A stretch of 64,000 bases of DNA from Apostichopus japonicus (Eukaryota > Echinodermata > Holothuroidea > Aspidochirotida > Stichopodidae), in contig NC_092569.1 in assembly GCF_037975245.1 (NCBI RefSeq), positions 4,736,501-4,800,500 of the forward strand, given 5' to 3'. A program made the translations under genes and the position numbers. This document shows, piece after piece, positions 12,323-24,606 of the stretch. The notes under the pieces are model-generated. The model had not been told where the DNA came from. It was given only the letters and a program-made list of their open reading frames with translations, and did no database searches. Position 1 is the stretch's first letter. The number at the start of each line of letters is the position of its first letter.

Positions 12323-12622
12323 TCAGGGTAAAATGGAGAGACAAACAGGTTCAACAGGGAAGCTGATTGAGGGCAGCAGTATATGCAAGGGTAACAGAGC
12401 ATAACCTCCTTTTGTAAGCATGTGACAGCGCAAAGAGCCATGTTGTCTGATGAGACTGACAACCTTGAGTTGAAGTACAATCGTTGGTGGCAAAAGTCCA
12501 CAAATGACCGACCCAGAGTTGAATAGGTCATTGACATCGGAGGGGAGTGGTGGGGGGGGGGGAGATTGGTAGAAGTAGGTCGACATTGTATCAATTTTTG
12601 CAAACTCACCAGTGAGCAGCAT
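12323..12622 (-). CDS. Candidate small ORF, 99 aa, unknown product
   Basis: This minus-strand ATG frame has 99 codons in a pocket noticeably richer in G+C than its flanks. The peptide starts MLLTGEFAKID, contains a proline run encoded by a C tract, then a hydrophobic Leu/Val/Ile-rich middle and a Pro/Leu-rich end. A second minus frame (12310-12609) is also open for 99 codons over the same bases. So absence of stops alone proves little and probably reflects composition. A donor-like ACTG|GTGAGT lies just inside the start. There is no family match. Confidence 0.22.
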   Translation of the reverse strand: MLLTGEFAKIDTMSTYFYQSPPPPPLPSDVNDLFNSGSVICGLLPPTIVLQLKVVSLIRQHGSLRCHMLTKGGYALLPLHILLPSISFPVEPVCLSILP

Positions 12623-12951
12623 ATGATTTATATTGACCAGCAGTGTAGTCTTGGCATCTAATTGTATAGTATTTAATGAACCACTATAATTTCATCATAT
12701 AAAGCAATATGTTAGCAATTATACAGTTCGAGAATGTAGTTGAATTGCTAACAATCATCAACACAGCTCCTACCTAATTTACAGGGCTCCTGTCACTGTC
12801 TGAGAGAGAGAGGGGTGGGGTGTTGGGGGGGGCATGGCTCCCGAATAACTTTCAAAGCAATGTATCCCACATCGGCCTGGTACCTCCACATGTGGCAATT
12901 TAAACAACACTGAAAAATTCCAACACCAGTTACACAAGGTCAGATCTTTTC

Positions 12952-13127
12952 ATTCCTACATTGTTTAATTTCTTGTTTACACTGTTCCGTAAAGCAGTGA
13001 TCATGTAATTCCTACATTGTTTAATTTCTTGTTACACTGTTCTGTAAAGGAGTGATCATGTAATTCCTACATTGTTTAATTTCTTGTTACACTGTTCTTT
13101 AGAGCAGTGATCATGTAATTCCTACAT
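12952..13127. repeat. Tandem repeat, 55-56 bp x 3.2
   Basis: Three consecutive copies start at 12952, 13008 and 13063, with a fourth truncated after about 10 bp at 13118. Each begins ATTCCTACATTGTTTAATTT and contains AGTGATCATGTA. The copies differ by only a few bases, indicating a recent expansion. No function is evident. Confidence 0.9.
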
Positions 13128-13189
13128 AGCTATTTGATATTACATTGTTTTGTCAAAGAAGACTCTCCTGATTATACACGCCCCTATAA

Positions 13190-13290
13190 TTATAGTGAAA
13201 TTGTAGCAATGTAGTAATGTAGTGATAGATATAGAATTATAGATGTAGTGAAATTATAGATTATAGTGACATTATAGATAGACTTTATCT
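13190..13290. repeat. Degenerate GTAGTGA/ATTATAG-rich low-complexity region
   Basis: Imperfect short repeats of 'tatagatgtagtgaaattatag' type occur here. It is probably an old minisatellite. Confidence 0.5.
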
Positions 13291-13340
13291 AGTTATCATC
13301 ATAAATATTAAATCAACCACAAATCCATCCACTTATCACA

Positions 13341-13796
13341 TTATCCCGTTTTGCAGGATCCCTTAGTTTGCAAGTTGTTTAACAGGTTAACTTCGAGGAT
13401 CATTTTTGTTAATAGACCAAAAAACAAAACAAAATACCAGAGATCCTCCTCCCAAGCAAATATTACCCCCGGGCTAATCCTACTGACTTTTGCTACCTCC
13501 TGTGTGGAAGAATGACATTCCAAACATTCACGCCTTTCTTGCCTAATTATACAAAAACACCATGGAATGTAGCATTGTTTTGGTTCATTACTAAAGTACA
13601 CCCTGAACATCTGCAAGATTATAGACTGACCCCCCTCCACCCCCCCCCCATCAGCCAGCTGTTTCTCGATAGGAGGAGGATGTTGATGTATATATGTGCG
13701 TTCAAACAGAGAATCACTAATCGTTATTTCCGTCGCCATAGACACCATCCCGGCAGGGTGAGAGAATGTTACGGTCATGTGACATAAATGTAACAA
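13341..13796 (-). CDS. Long open frame on the minus strand, 151 codons, coding status doubtful
   Basis: This minus frame is open for 151 codons, but its first codon is TTG; internal ATGs follow within a few codons. The middle contains Gly/Pro stretches forced by a G/C tract at 13631-13649. The opposite strand is also open for 91 codons (13512-13787), which suggests that GC-rich composition keeps both strands open. I recognise no domain. A hydrophobic segment near the C-terminus (WYFVLFFGLLTKMILEV) could span a membrane if it is real. Confidence 0.18.
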   Translation of the reverse strand: MLHLCHMTVTFSHPAGMVSMATEITISDSLFERTYIHQHPPPIEKQLADGGGVEGGQSIILQMFRVYFSNEPKQCYIPWCFCIIRQERRECLECHSSTQEVAKVSRISPGVIFAWEEDLWYFVLFFGLLTKMILEVNLLNNLQTKGSCKTG

Positions 13797-13799
13797 CTC

Positions 13800-14440
13800 T
13801 CTGTAATTGCCAATGTCCCAGAGGAAACATTCACATTTTAGTGTATGAAATTGTTATTATCGTCCCAGTGAAAGGCATAACATATACACACCACTTGTGG
13901 CAACGCTTTTTTGAGGAAAAGAATTTACATAAACAAAGTATCATTGCTGTTGGTTCTATGTTATTAAAAATGTACATTATAATGAGGTTAAAGCTATGAA
14001 GTAAAGGGTTTGTTATGGAATGTAAACGGTTAATTATGTATGTTAACCAAAATGTTCATCGCACATAACGTACACAGGAAAAATTATCAGAGATTTATCA
14101 CAGCCAATGCTTTTAGGTTGAAGTGTTTATTTTAAAGCTAAGGCAACCCCAACCACCCACCCACCAACCGGAATGAGTATTCAAAACATTAACGTAACAT
14201 ACGTAATATACGTTACATAACGTAACATACGATTCATATTTTAGAAATAATTGGATATTTGCCCTGTAAGGAGGCTGGTTAGGGATGTACAAAGAAATAA
14301 GAAATAGAAAAAAAAACAAGAATGTGAAGTTATGCCCTGCAACTTACCCAAATAACAGTAACATAGATGACTCTAACAATTTTTGGCAAGCTGTCAGTGT
14401 ATACTAAGTTGGTATATGAATAAAGTAGCTTATTATTTTA
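13800..14440. other. AT-rich non-coding stretch with an ACGT-rich cluster
   Basis: At 14191-14231 the motif AACGTAACATACG and its inverse GTATATTACGTTA-like forms recur, making a small self-complementary cluster. Nothing else is evident. Confidence 0.4.
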
Positions 14441-14447
14441 CAGTCTA

Positions 14448-14711
14448 ATGTTTCATGCTTCATGTTTTACTGTTCCATACAAGCTCAGACTAGGACTTTT
14501 CATAGCCCATGGCCTTCATTGGGAAGTATGGGAAGCCCACTTCACATGTGAAACGTCACAAGAGAAATTTTCAAGAAATTATGGCAAATTGAACTGGACT
14601 TTTTGCCAAGATTTAAGAAATATTAAACGTGGAGTAGCATCCGGCAAAATATATCAAACCCAACTCAAGGGAGCTATTTCATATATCCACATGACCTTCC
14701 TCTTTCAATGA
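14448..14711 (+). CDS. Hypothetical small ORF, 87 aa
   Basis: This is an ATG-initiated plus frame of 87 codons. The peptide is mixed, with several Trp residues and a basic central part (KFSRNYGKLNW, NIKRGVASGK). No signal peptide or family is recognised. The surrounding sequence gives no splice or promoter clue. The length is within chance range. Confidence 0.17.
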   Translation: MFHASCFTVPYKLRLGLFIAHGLHWEVWEAHFTCETSQEKFSRNYGKLNWTFCQDLRNIKRGVASGKIYQTQLKGAISYIHMTFLFQ

Positions 14712-15081
14712 AAGTTGAATAAAAATTTTAAAACCCCTCATGAGTGATCCCAAACTCAAAACTTCAAGAAAAACACTCTTTTTGAAGGTAACTTTCATAT
14801 GCAGAATGGAAACAGTTCAAGACCTATATGCAAGATTTAGCACAAACGAGTGAGGGAGACAAAAAAAGGTTTAACTTGTTTTTTCTTTCTTGTCCGTTTG
14901 TATACATTGCTTAAATGCACACAAAAATGGTATAAAATTTGACTGTCCTCGAGTGACCCTGTTTTGCACAGAACTATGACAGAAGAAAGAAAAGGAAAAA
15001 AAAATAATGCTTTGCCTCTTTTCTAAGACTACAAGAAAAGGGAAATTCCTCGACAACAAAACCCGAAAAAGATTATCTCGG

Positions 15082-15522
15082 TCAGATTTGAGAGGTGATC
15101 ACAGCCAGTACAAAGAATGTTTGAAATGAAGACGCTAGCAGTATGAAAGATAATACCAACCAGTGAAAGGGCCCTAAGAAAGCTAACCCTGGAACCAACC
15201 ACGACACAAACAAAAAAACGGGGGAAAACAGAGAGAAAAGAAAAGAAAAGCAAAGACAAAGACAATAGACAAAAAAAAACATGGAGCTATATAAACCAAA
15301 AGTCAAAAGTGACTGACTGCGTGCCGTCAAGTTCAAAAGCACATTCCCTTCCAAAAAAGAATGAAAAAAGTGGATTTTTAATTCTTGGTTAAACCGATTG
15401 GAACTGTATGTCTGCCATGATCGTGATTCCTCGAATTTGGCAAAATTAATGGGCAAACGATGGGACCAGTCGTTTATTAAGAGAGGCCAAAGGAATTGGA
15501 ACTGTCCGTGAATTACAGCCAC
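15082..15522 (-). CDS. Open frame of 146 codons, GTG first codon, T-rich; doubtful
   Basis: The minus frame is open for about 150 codons. The first third has mixed residues. The last 80 are Phe/Leu/Val/Ser-rich because the coding strand is a polypyrimidine tract (the plus strand is A/G-rich at 15160-15300). It could be read as two or three membrane helices, but pyrimidine-rich sequence always gives such peptides. There is no ATG at the start. Confidence 0.12.
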   Translation of the reverse strand: MAVIHGQFQFLWPLLINDWSHRLPINFAKFEESRSWQTYSSNRFNQELKIHFFHSFLEGNVLLNLTARSQSLLTFGLYSSMFFFVYCLCLCFSFLFSLFSPVFLFVSWLVPGLAFLGPFHWLVLSFILLASSFQTFFVLAVITSQI

Positions 15523-16198
15523 TGAACGGTTTCTTCTTCACACAGGACATTGAAATGTATCGAAACGACAAAACCGGTCATGCAAATGTTCCTCTTGTGC
15601 CAATTGTGAATACATTTTCCCTATTCTCCAGGCCAAAAAGGGGAGGGAAAATAAAGGTTTTTTTTTTTTACTTTTTTTTTTTAGCGGGGGAGGTGGTCTA
15701 CGTGTGAGAGTTAAATGCAAATAATATGACAATGATGTGTCCTAACGGTGAAGTGTTTTATTACCCGGTTCTTGAGATTTGAACTGACCTACATATAAAG
15801 ATAAATAGGTGACCAGTCATGACACAGTTTAGAAAGAGAGAGGGCGATTGTATTAAACAAAACTGAATGAGATATAGGGAAAGGTCAATGCTTTGTAAAC
15901 CGGTAACCAGAATACAACCGCTTTTCAAGTATTAAAAGTCGGTCTGGGTAGATCTGATGTAAGAATGACAAGCAAGGGCTTATTCAAAATCTGTACCAGT
16001 TATGGAAGAAAAGAAGTGTGAGTGAGGGGGGAAATTTAGCATCAAAAATAAAAATGATTTATTGAGTCATGGATGATTTCTATATTCATGCAATATGAGA
16101 AAGTATTTAGTAGGGTTCGGATGAAAATCTTGCAGGCAGACAGAAATTATAAAAATTTCAGAAAACTTTGAGACATGAAAATGTAATTAATAATGGTA

Positions 16199-16276
16199 GT
16201 TGGGAGGTGCAGGGAGGGGTTGTGAGGGGGAAGGGGGAGAGATGAGGGGGTGGAGGAGGAGAAGAAGAAGACAAAG
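16199..16276 (+). repeat. G-rich polypurine tract
   Basis: Runs of GGGG and GGGGG separated by short spacers are followed by GAAGAAGAAG. The tract is capable in principle of forming a G-quadruplex. Low complexity. Confidence 0.7.
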
Positions 16277-17040
16277 CAATACCCTGGCAACAGGGATTTT
16301 ACATCGAATTAGGGATAATATTCCACTACCCTAAAGGGTGTAGCTCTGTCACTGAGCATATAACTGAATCTTAAAGAGAGTACTTACACAGCAGCTTTTG
16401 ATCAGATAAACAAATATAATTTGGTTTTTAAACTCTGAATGCAAATAAGAACTTGTTTACTTCAAGTACAATGTTTGTTTGTTTATTGTTTGATTGTTGT
16501 TTATTTATTTATTCAATCAGCTATTTGTTTCAGCTGTTTGTTCCAGCTATTGTTTTTCCTTCTTTTATTTACCTCCTTAACATTTCTCTCAATTACTCTG
16601 TTTGGTTGGCGACTAGTCAGTCATAAAACCCTCCTGTTTTGGAGAGGCCACCAGTTCGTGCTAGTAGTTGTTCCATATTGTTCTTCGTGTGCTAAACGAT
16701 GTAATTGACTACATACATACATCACCCCATGCATGCAAATGAATATCAGGGTAAAACTTAAAACGTGGAATGAATAACAAATTAATTCCTACGCAAAATT
16801 AGGGGTTTAAACAAATTTAACGTCCATTTCTCGACACTACTGGGTCGAACTTTGCGATTGATTTCCGAGTTCCGGCATGCACGTCAATTTACTATTCACA
16901 AAGAACTCCTCCTCCCAACAAACGAGAGACCAAAGTTCCAATAAGTGGTCCATCTTATCATTATCATATCAGGAGCAAATTAGGTCATTATTATACATGA
17001 TTAACTTGTAAGTATATATTCCACCAACCACTGTTGCCAT

Positions 17041-17080
17041 CATCACCACCCATCATCATCATCATCATCATCATCATCCC
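17041..17080. repeat. (CAT)n microsatellite
   Basis: About ten CAT units are present with minor interruptions at the left end. Confidence 0.85.
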
Positions 17081-18529
17081 GGTCTCATCGTAGGAACAAA
17101 CTATATAGACAAGTCGACGTCAACGACGTCGTCTACAAGTAAAGAAACTTGGCATATTTCCCTCACTTTCTCTTTTACGCTTTCTTTCCTATATCTTTCT
17201 CTTTTCTCCAGAGTTTTCCGCTATGCACGATAAGTCAACCCACTCGGTAGCGTGACATTTTTTTTTCTTCTTTTTTCCAACGGTTCTCTCATGCGTGTAC
17301 AGTCTTGAGGGCCCTCAAACTTGCTAATGAATGTTGCAGTTAGATCGGGCTACCAGTTGATGAGAAGAAGCAGAAGGGAAATGCTTAACGATTGTCGAGT
17401 CCCGACCACTGCTGAGTAGAAGTCCCATCTTTTCAAGAGCAATTACCACATCTCAATACCTCTTGTCGAAACCAGAAAGTTTAGGTTCCAGTTACTGTTA
17501 TGAAGAGCCCGTGGAGAGCCCCAGCTGAGTGGTAACGGATACCCACAGTCTGTTACATTGAGAGCTGTACTACAACGCCTCCCCTTCGATGCGTTTATGC
17601 AACTTTTTCTTTTACAGTTCTCCTCATCGCCACTTCCAAAAAAACAGACAATATTTTGCATTTTCAAATGAACGTCGAGGAAAAAGAAAAGGCAAAGAAC
17701 AGAAAAAATTGGCCAAAAAAAAGTGTCTTAACATATATTTCGGAGAGAAGTTTATTATGCAAATTTTGGTTACCTCACTAAGGAAATCTGATCCTCATTT
17801 AGCACTGTGGGAGTGTACTGTGACACCTTACGAAAACTGCTAATTAGCTGGTTGACTTCCACTTGAAGAATTTCAACGTCACTCCTAAACTGCTCGCAGC
17901 AAACCGGGTGGTGCAACAGTCGCGCATTTTCTTTTTCTCCAAACGACCTTGTTTCTCTTCATACAGCTTGCAGCAAAATGTATGCAGCTAACATCTTGTA
18001 AAGATACTTCAAATTGTGAGCTAACCATAAAAGTATACAATTAATCTGGCAACAATTTTTTTTTTTACAAACAATTCAGCTAACGTCTTCAGTGAAATGT
18101 TTATTTCAGACTAAATCCGAACAAATCACGGATTCCTTTGCTGGTTTAATCTATCCATATCATGCATATGCATTAACAAATGAATTCATATAAATTTGAC
18201 AAACTCTATGAATATTTTCATTTTTGTTTTTATCTAATATGTATTATTTCAAAGCATCATTTTTCAATCCAATGTGAACGAATTCTTTCTTTCATGCCAT
18301 TATCCCATTTACAATGCAGGTCTTTTACATACGCAACATTTACAAAAGGAACATTTACCATTGATTATAATTGGTTAATTTTTGGTAAGATTTGATGAAA
18401 AGGCAGTTCAATAGCTTAACTATGGTTATATTTTTTTTTTAATTTATTTCATAAGATGCACAGAATGTACTGTTTTTCCTATGTATTGTTTAATTACCCT
18501 CAAAATTACTAATAGTACTGGATCCTCCC

Positions 18530-18628
18530 AAATAATAATAATAATAATTATAATAAATGAGACTTATATAGCGCCAAATCAGTAGACAAAAGTCCGACTG
18601 CTCAAGGCTCTTTACAAAGAAAGCAGAT
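18530..18628 (-). mobile_element. SINE/LINE-type 3' end
   Basis: Read on the minus strand, this is a 3' tail with AAGAGCCTTGAGCAGTC, then GGCGCTATATAAGTC, ending in an (ATT)n run at 18530-18555. A 'gcgctatataa' core before a short tandem tail is typical of non-LTR retroelement 3' ends in many marine invertebrates and fish. No tRNA-like head is recognisable at the other end, so the copy is truncated or very diverged. The assignment is from general knowledge of such tails, not a database match. Confidence 0.5.
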
Positions 18629-18629
18629 T

Positions 18630-20040
18630 AGTTAATTAATTAATTAATCCACTGTCAAAGACGAGAGTGAAAGTGAGAGTTTAACAAATGACTTGTTTGT
18701 CCATGAGCAACAAGCCGTGACATAACACCTGTTTTGCTTTTGTAGCAAAGCCAGGCAACTAATCAACTAATTAATATCTCATAACCAAAAGAGCTTTGTT
18801 TCTATGTTCCCTGTTGCAGTCAAAAGTATTATCTCTCTTTCTTTCTTTTAATTTGTTTAATAAACCATATCTCTGACTTGCACAATTCATACCTCTATCA
18901 TTGTTTTTATTAAAGTTGTCTGTTTTTAAAGTTTAGAGTTGTTTGTGGGGTGATACAATTAATCCTCCCACTCCCCCCTACCCATCCCACCCTTCCCCCC
19001 TCCCATCTGCAACCCATGTTTTGTTTTGTTTTTTTTCTAGCCAAAATCCATGTCTAGTACTAAAAGCTATATATTACAAAATTCCCAACTCACAGATCTC
19101 CTCACAATCATATTGTACTCTCACTAACATTGCAGCCTGCATTAATCTGATCATTTCCAATATTTAATAGCACAAATTCCTGCCTAATACAGTGACATGG
19201 CAACTTTCTGTGTAACATTTCTTCATAATCGATAGAAACAGATATCATGAAATGATGATGAAAAAGATGGCCGTGCTAAGTCAAGCAAAATATCGGACCA
19301 CTCTATGCATCTTGTAGTATACTGGCAGAGTGCTATTGTTGTGAGAGGACAGGTAATTGACAACTAGAGCTGTGTAAATAAACCACCGGTAATAGAGGAA
19401 GTCACTGATATCACTGCTAATGTATAGTTAATCTATAAGTACTGTAGGGCTACATTAACTCTGATATTAAATTATAAAACTACAGCCAAGTGTACCCATA
19501 GGATCAGCCTATGCTTCAGTGATCTAACCAAGGAGTTATAATACTATGTGCTCCCTGACCTAACAACCATATAAACCCTCATCCCTTCTTTCAAAGCCAG
19601 AAAAGTACCAATTTCTCTAAGAAAGGAATTCCTGACGCACCACCGCCTAATAGTATGACTCAGCTACCCACAGGGTTGTCAGGCTTGGAGTCACCACTTT
19701 GTCCAATGTCAGAGTGGGATCAAACATGGCTCCACCATGTCTACCAGGATCCTTCTTTCCCACCCAATGGACCATGGAATTGCCAATTTACTACCAGGAA
19801 AAAAAGAAAAGAAAAAAACTCTTGACTCTCTTAGCCCCAGGGCAAGATGTCATGAGGAACTAGCTACTATTACCCCAATGATCTAGGTGACTCCATTGTA
19901 ACCATTTTCCTCTCTACTTCTTCTTCAACTTTTTTTTTTTTTTCCCTTTTTTCTCCCTACTTGCTAACCTCCAACAAGTCTTGTTTCTCTTGGAATTTTC
20001 TTCCCCCTAGTTGTCCAGGCAATATCACAGACAGGTATGC
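18630..20040. other. AT-rich non-coding stretch, nothing recognised
   Basis: There is an ATTA repeat at about 18631-18648 and a C-rich patch at 18965-19015. No supported gene. Confidence 0.5.
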
Positions 20041-20045
20041 AGTAA

Positions 20046-21040
20046 TTGATACTTCTTACAGCCTGTAAACTCCCACTTGAAGTGAAAACCTACACTTTTT
20101 CCTCTCCTTTTGATTGGTTACTTCTCAGTTACTCTTTCCCTTCCATTCAAGAAGTCAGAAGCATCTTCAATTGTGCAAAACGGTCTCCATTTTCATCTCT
20201 TTGCAAAGGTCGCGACCTCCAGCCAACTGTTTTCGTGACAATTGTGGGAGGGACGCTTTCGCAACGCCTAGTTAAGCAATTAAAAGCCCAAAAATCTGGG
20301 CATTTAATACGGAGGCAATAAAAGTTAAAGGAGTGTTGGGGAGTATTTTAGGTACAAACTTAAAATGATTCCTCTACCCCCAGTTCCATTAATTATCAAC
20401 AGTCTCAACTTTGGTTATGGAAGGCTAGAGTGGTAAAAACTAAATGCATTTTATGCTTAGATTTAATTGTTGTTTTTTTTTTCTCCCATTCTGCCAAAAA
20501 CCCCAAACCAAGAGTTAACAGGAAAAGATGGTTACCAAAAAGGACTAAAATGACGAGACGAGTGGTACAGTATGTGGCCAAAAGCCCACCAAAAAATGTC
20601 ACAACAATTACAATCATTATTTTACGGACAAATTTCTGCCCATCACTCTCTCTCTCTCTCTCTCTCTCGGACCATTTTCTTTTAGAAAGACTTCTAAAAT
20701 AGAACAACTGTTCAGAACAACCAAAAGCAGTCCCTTCCACCTTTTTCACATCCCTTCATCTGTGAAACATCGCCAAAGAACCATTCATAATGACATGTAA
20801 TAAGTACAAACAGTTGATCTAACATGAAGACACTTAAAATAGAACAGCTGTGATTTCGACCAGATAACACACAAACACAGGTAGTGTTATTCTGCAGGGC
20901 ACAATGGCTGGGTAATTGCGTTACTGCCGCTCGGCTGATCGGCCTCCACCACAGGACGGATGAGTAGGCAAGGAGAATTGTGGGAAAAAGGTGGAAAATA
21001 TTTCCAGTTCTTTTTTTAAGCTCACTATAACTTTCTTGTT
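20046..21040. other. Mixed stretch with small chance frames, (TC)n at 20646-20668
   Basis: A 91-codon plus frame (20046-20321), overlapping minus/plus frames at 20405-20749, and a perfect TC run at 20646-20668 lie here. None has a recognised motif or supporting splice signal. Confidence 0.4.
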
Positions 21041-21080
21041 TAGCTCAAGAAGATGACTAGAAAGATGCTTTTAGTTTGAG

Positions 21081-21116
21081 ATATATATGTATGTATATAT
21101 ATATGTATGTATATAT
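21081..21116. repeat. TA/GTAT microsatellite
   Basis: Alternating TATATA and TGTATG units. Confidence 0.8.
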
Positions 21117-21119
21117 ACC

Positions 21120-24100
21120 TAGATAGGATCATAACACTTGAGGTGACACAGTATAGGGAATCTACCCCAAGGGTGTATTTGAGCCAATGTTTGAAGAAGG
21201 TAGGGAAGGTACCCTTGGTAATAAGAAATTGAAAGGAAACAAAAAATAATAATGTATTATTCATTGCTTTACTGATAGTGGGTAGTAGTTTAATACTCAT
21301 TATGTATGTGAAAGAAAGATATACAGGGCTGTAATGGAGAAAAACTTTCACTTGAAAGTGACAAAGATAAATGGGAGGTGGAGTGAAGGGGGGGGGGGGT
21401 GGGAGAGGCAGGAGTCAAGTAACAATGCAGTTTATGGCTTATGATTTCAAACTATGCACTCAATTCACTCAATGAACATTACATTCAAAATTCAAAATTT
21501 TACAATTTCGAATCAGACATTATAAATTGATGTAATATATTACAGATTTGATTTAGCTGGGTCACCATACCATTTGTTTATTTTTATTTTTTTATTTCTA
21601 TATTCCTAGATTAAAATCCACATGTCTGAACGTCAGAACAGATTTACGTGAAAAGGGCATTTGTAGAACAAAGTTTTCCTGGCTCCTTATTTAATTTATT
21701 TCATTTTAGTTGGGTTACATTAATGGCGACTTCAGAAGAGATTTAAACTCGGGTCAAGCTATGAGCTACACTTACTCATTAAGATTAAATCCATGGAGGA
21801 GGACACACTTCACATTGATCTTTCCTTGTGAAATTTTATGAAACTAATTCCTAGAGTGAATTAACACTAATACAAGCTTCTTCGCTCTTTTCTGACTCTC
21901 CCCCCCCCCCCCCAAAACTCATTTATGAAAACGTTTTTCACTTAACATGGGAATACAACTGAAAGCCAACAACAGAAGCTGTTGAATGAACATTTAAAGC
22001 AAATATGCAAAATTATAAATGGCTCAAATTATCGGCATTTTAATTTCCATCTTTTTAACGGCTAACAGGATTGAACTCTTGGAAAACTTCCGTTAACAGC
22101 CTGTGGTGTGATCGACCGGAGAAGCCCAACAAAAAAACAAAAACAAAAAAAAACGGAAAAAAAAAGAGAGATTTAAAACACTCAATAAAGGCTAAATTGA
22201 TGTTCTAACTAGCATGAGGTGCTGCGGAGTGCTACCAATTGATTAGCCGAGCTAAGTGAAGCAATCCATCAGGCAGACCGATAACTATTTGCCCGCCAGT
22301 GTATGCAGTAAAAATATGGGGAAAAAAAGATAGAGAAAAACAGAGTAGAAAAACACAGCCATAGGCACCATTTAGCTCTACTGTGTATATATAGTAACGA
22401 CCATGTGTGCTGTTTTTCATTTGCAAGTTGATTCAACCACGGAAATGGTTTTACGGTGGTGTTGGATCTCCAAACTGTCTTTTTATTGTCAATTTCCTTA
22501 ATTCAATCTTTGATGACATTATGTGAAGGGTAAAAAAAAAGGACGGCAAAGAACAAATCACCTATTAATCTATATTTTAACCAAAACATTGACAAAATGT
22601 CTGAAATGTTAAAACCAGATGCAGAATCTTGGTTGCTAATTTCTGCCAGTTATTTGTGACAGATCTATCGGGCATAACCATAAATAAGTATTTTAATGGA
22701 CTCAAATTAATGAGACGAGACTCCTTCATTGTTTTACCAAATAAATGCTATTAATTGCCGAATAATCCATTTTTCCATTCCAATATGAAATTTACTGCTG
22801 AAGACATTTTTGTTTACATATATGCAATTTTATAGTTTTCACATGAGATCAAAGGAAATATTCTCAAACTGCATTGTCACATGATATTAATAAATCTTGC
22901 ATAAAAATATATGTATGTATATAATACATAAAACTCTGAACATTAACACACACAAAATCTGCCTACATTAAAAGTTACTGCAAGAAGCCAAATCACTCAA
23001 CAAACAGTTGTGTTATTTTTGAAATATTTCCATTTCACTTCCAGTTATTATATTAACTCCCAAATCAAATTAAATTTATCAAATGTGATATAAGTGTGAC
23101 TACTGAATTTGAGATGTAATATTTCCACTTAGCTGGTCACATTTATTGCTAAGATATTATATTTTCTCTTTCTTTTTTTTCACATTTGTGAGTCAAACTT
23201 GTTGGGTGGAAAAGGTCTAAATATTTCTTGCAATTCTTGTTCTTAAAAACAAGCATGGATTTGATTGCATAATATTTATTCCCCCCCCCCCAAAAAAAAA
23301 AAAAAAAAAAAAAAAATTGTTTTCTAAACTGCAGCTTCATTCATTTTAATTTACAGAAAACATGTATCAGCAACTTCATATAGAGGGCAGCAAGCATATT
23401 TCAAAATCATACTTTTGTAGCAGCTCTAAGTACATGTGACCTCATAGCCCTCAAAGGTCGACAGATTATAACAAATCACTCATGATTGGTCAACATGAAA
23501 GTCAATAAAACTGTCTTGAAGCAGACCTGCAGTTTCTGTCTGTGGCCAGATGGAATCAGCGCCCCAGCAGAGCCACTCACAGTCATTTTAAATAAATGTT
23601 GATGTCTGGCCTAGTTGGAGAAGAGAACTACTGAATCTCATTTATCCCATATAGAGATACACTAAAGAATGCTTCACTATGATCAATCAGTTTTGGTAGA
23701 TTGAGACAGTAGCCCTCCCAATTAGCCCCAAAACAATCAAATTATCCCAAAGTAAAATACCCAAGCAACAAATTTAAATACTGAAAGAAATTGATAAACA
23801 AATGCAGTATAAATGTGTATATGGCAACATTTTGCATAGGCAAAATATCTGGGGACTTTGGAAATCAGAATTAACCATTGTTTGTTTTTTTAAACTTTAA
23901 TTTGTCCAATCTGATTCTTAAGTATTAACTAGGGAGTACTATGAAGACCTTTCTAAGCCTTTAAATATAACAACTAACAGTTGTAATGAATGGGTCTAAC
24001 ATAATTTTCTGGAGTCTTTTGAAGCCAAAGCCTGTTTTCCAACAGAACTATAAATTCCCTTTTATTTATCACTTGCAAATTATTACCATAAAAGCCCAAA

Positions 24101-24410
24101 TTTGTGTAAAACTTACATTGTAATGAACAAAAATATTAATATTATCATTCTCACAATTTACTGAAAAGTATAGGAATTATTCTCACTTCTAGAGATATCT
24201 ACGGGGCAAGCACAGCGCCCTTACTATTTCATGTTGAGAGAATTCTTCAGGGGTGTAGCCAGGTCTTTGCCTGTGCACAATAATGCTATGTATGGTTTGG
24301 CCAAATAGTTTGCTTCCACAATCTTACAAGCAATCACAACATCAAAACTTTTTTTTCAGTAGGATCACAACTTTGTTTATACACAACCTCAAAAATTCTT
24401 CAGTTTGATT
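21120..24410. other. AT-rich non-coding stretch with C(n) and A(n) tracts
   Basis: There are G12 near 21389-21400 and C14 at 21900-21913. C11 is followed directly by A26 at 23281-23317. No gene is supported; the small frames here are AT-rich chance frames. Confidence 0.5.
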
Positions 24411-24469
24411 TTTATTTTTTTATTTCATAGTTCTACTTAGGAGGATTTTTCCAAATTACTCTCAGAAGC

Positions 24470-24560
24470 TACTTCAGGCATATGTGACTTGATTCATTAT
24501 GTCACATTTCGACTTGATCAAGTCTTTAGATTTGCGAGAATACTAAAAATGTGACATCTT
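24470..24560 (-). repeat. Fragment E of a dispersed repeat family
   Basis: On the minus strand this reads AGACTTGATCAAGTC followed by a GAAATGTGACATAATG-like segment and TCACATATG. The same order is seen at 62.49 kb (plus) and 58.6 kb (minus). The rest of the family consensus is not recognisable here. A short copy; the assignment is by eye. Confidence 0.45.
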
Positions 24561-24575
24561 CCTGACAGAAATAAG

Positions 24576-24576
<1 letters not shown>

Positions 24577-24606
<30 letters not shown>
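24577..24606. repeat. (ATT)n microsatellite
   Basis: A near-perfect ATT run that lies directly beside fragment E. Confidence 0.85.

Noticed and set aside
14017-14030. TGGAATGTAAA resembling miR-1
   Set aside because: The match is short and there is no complementary arm nearby.
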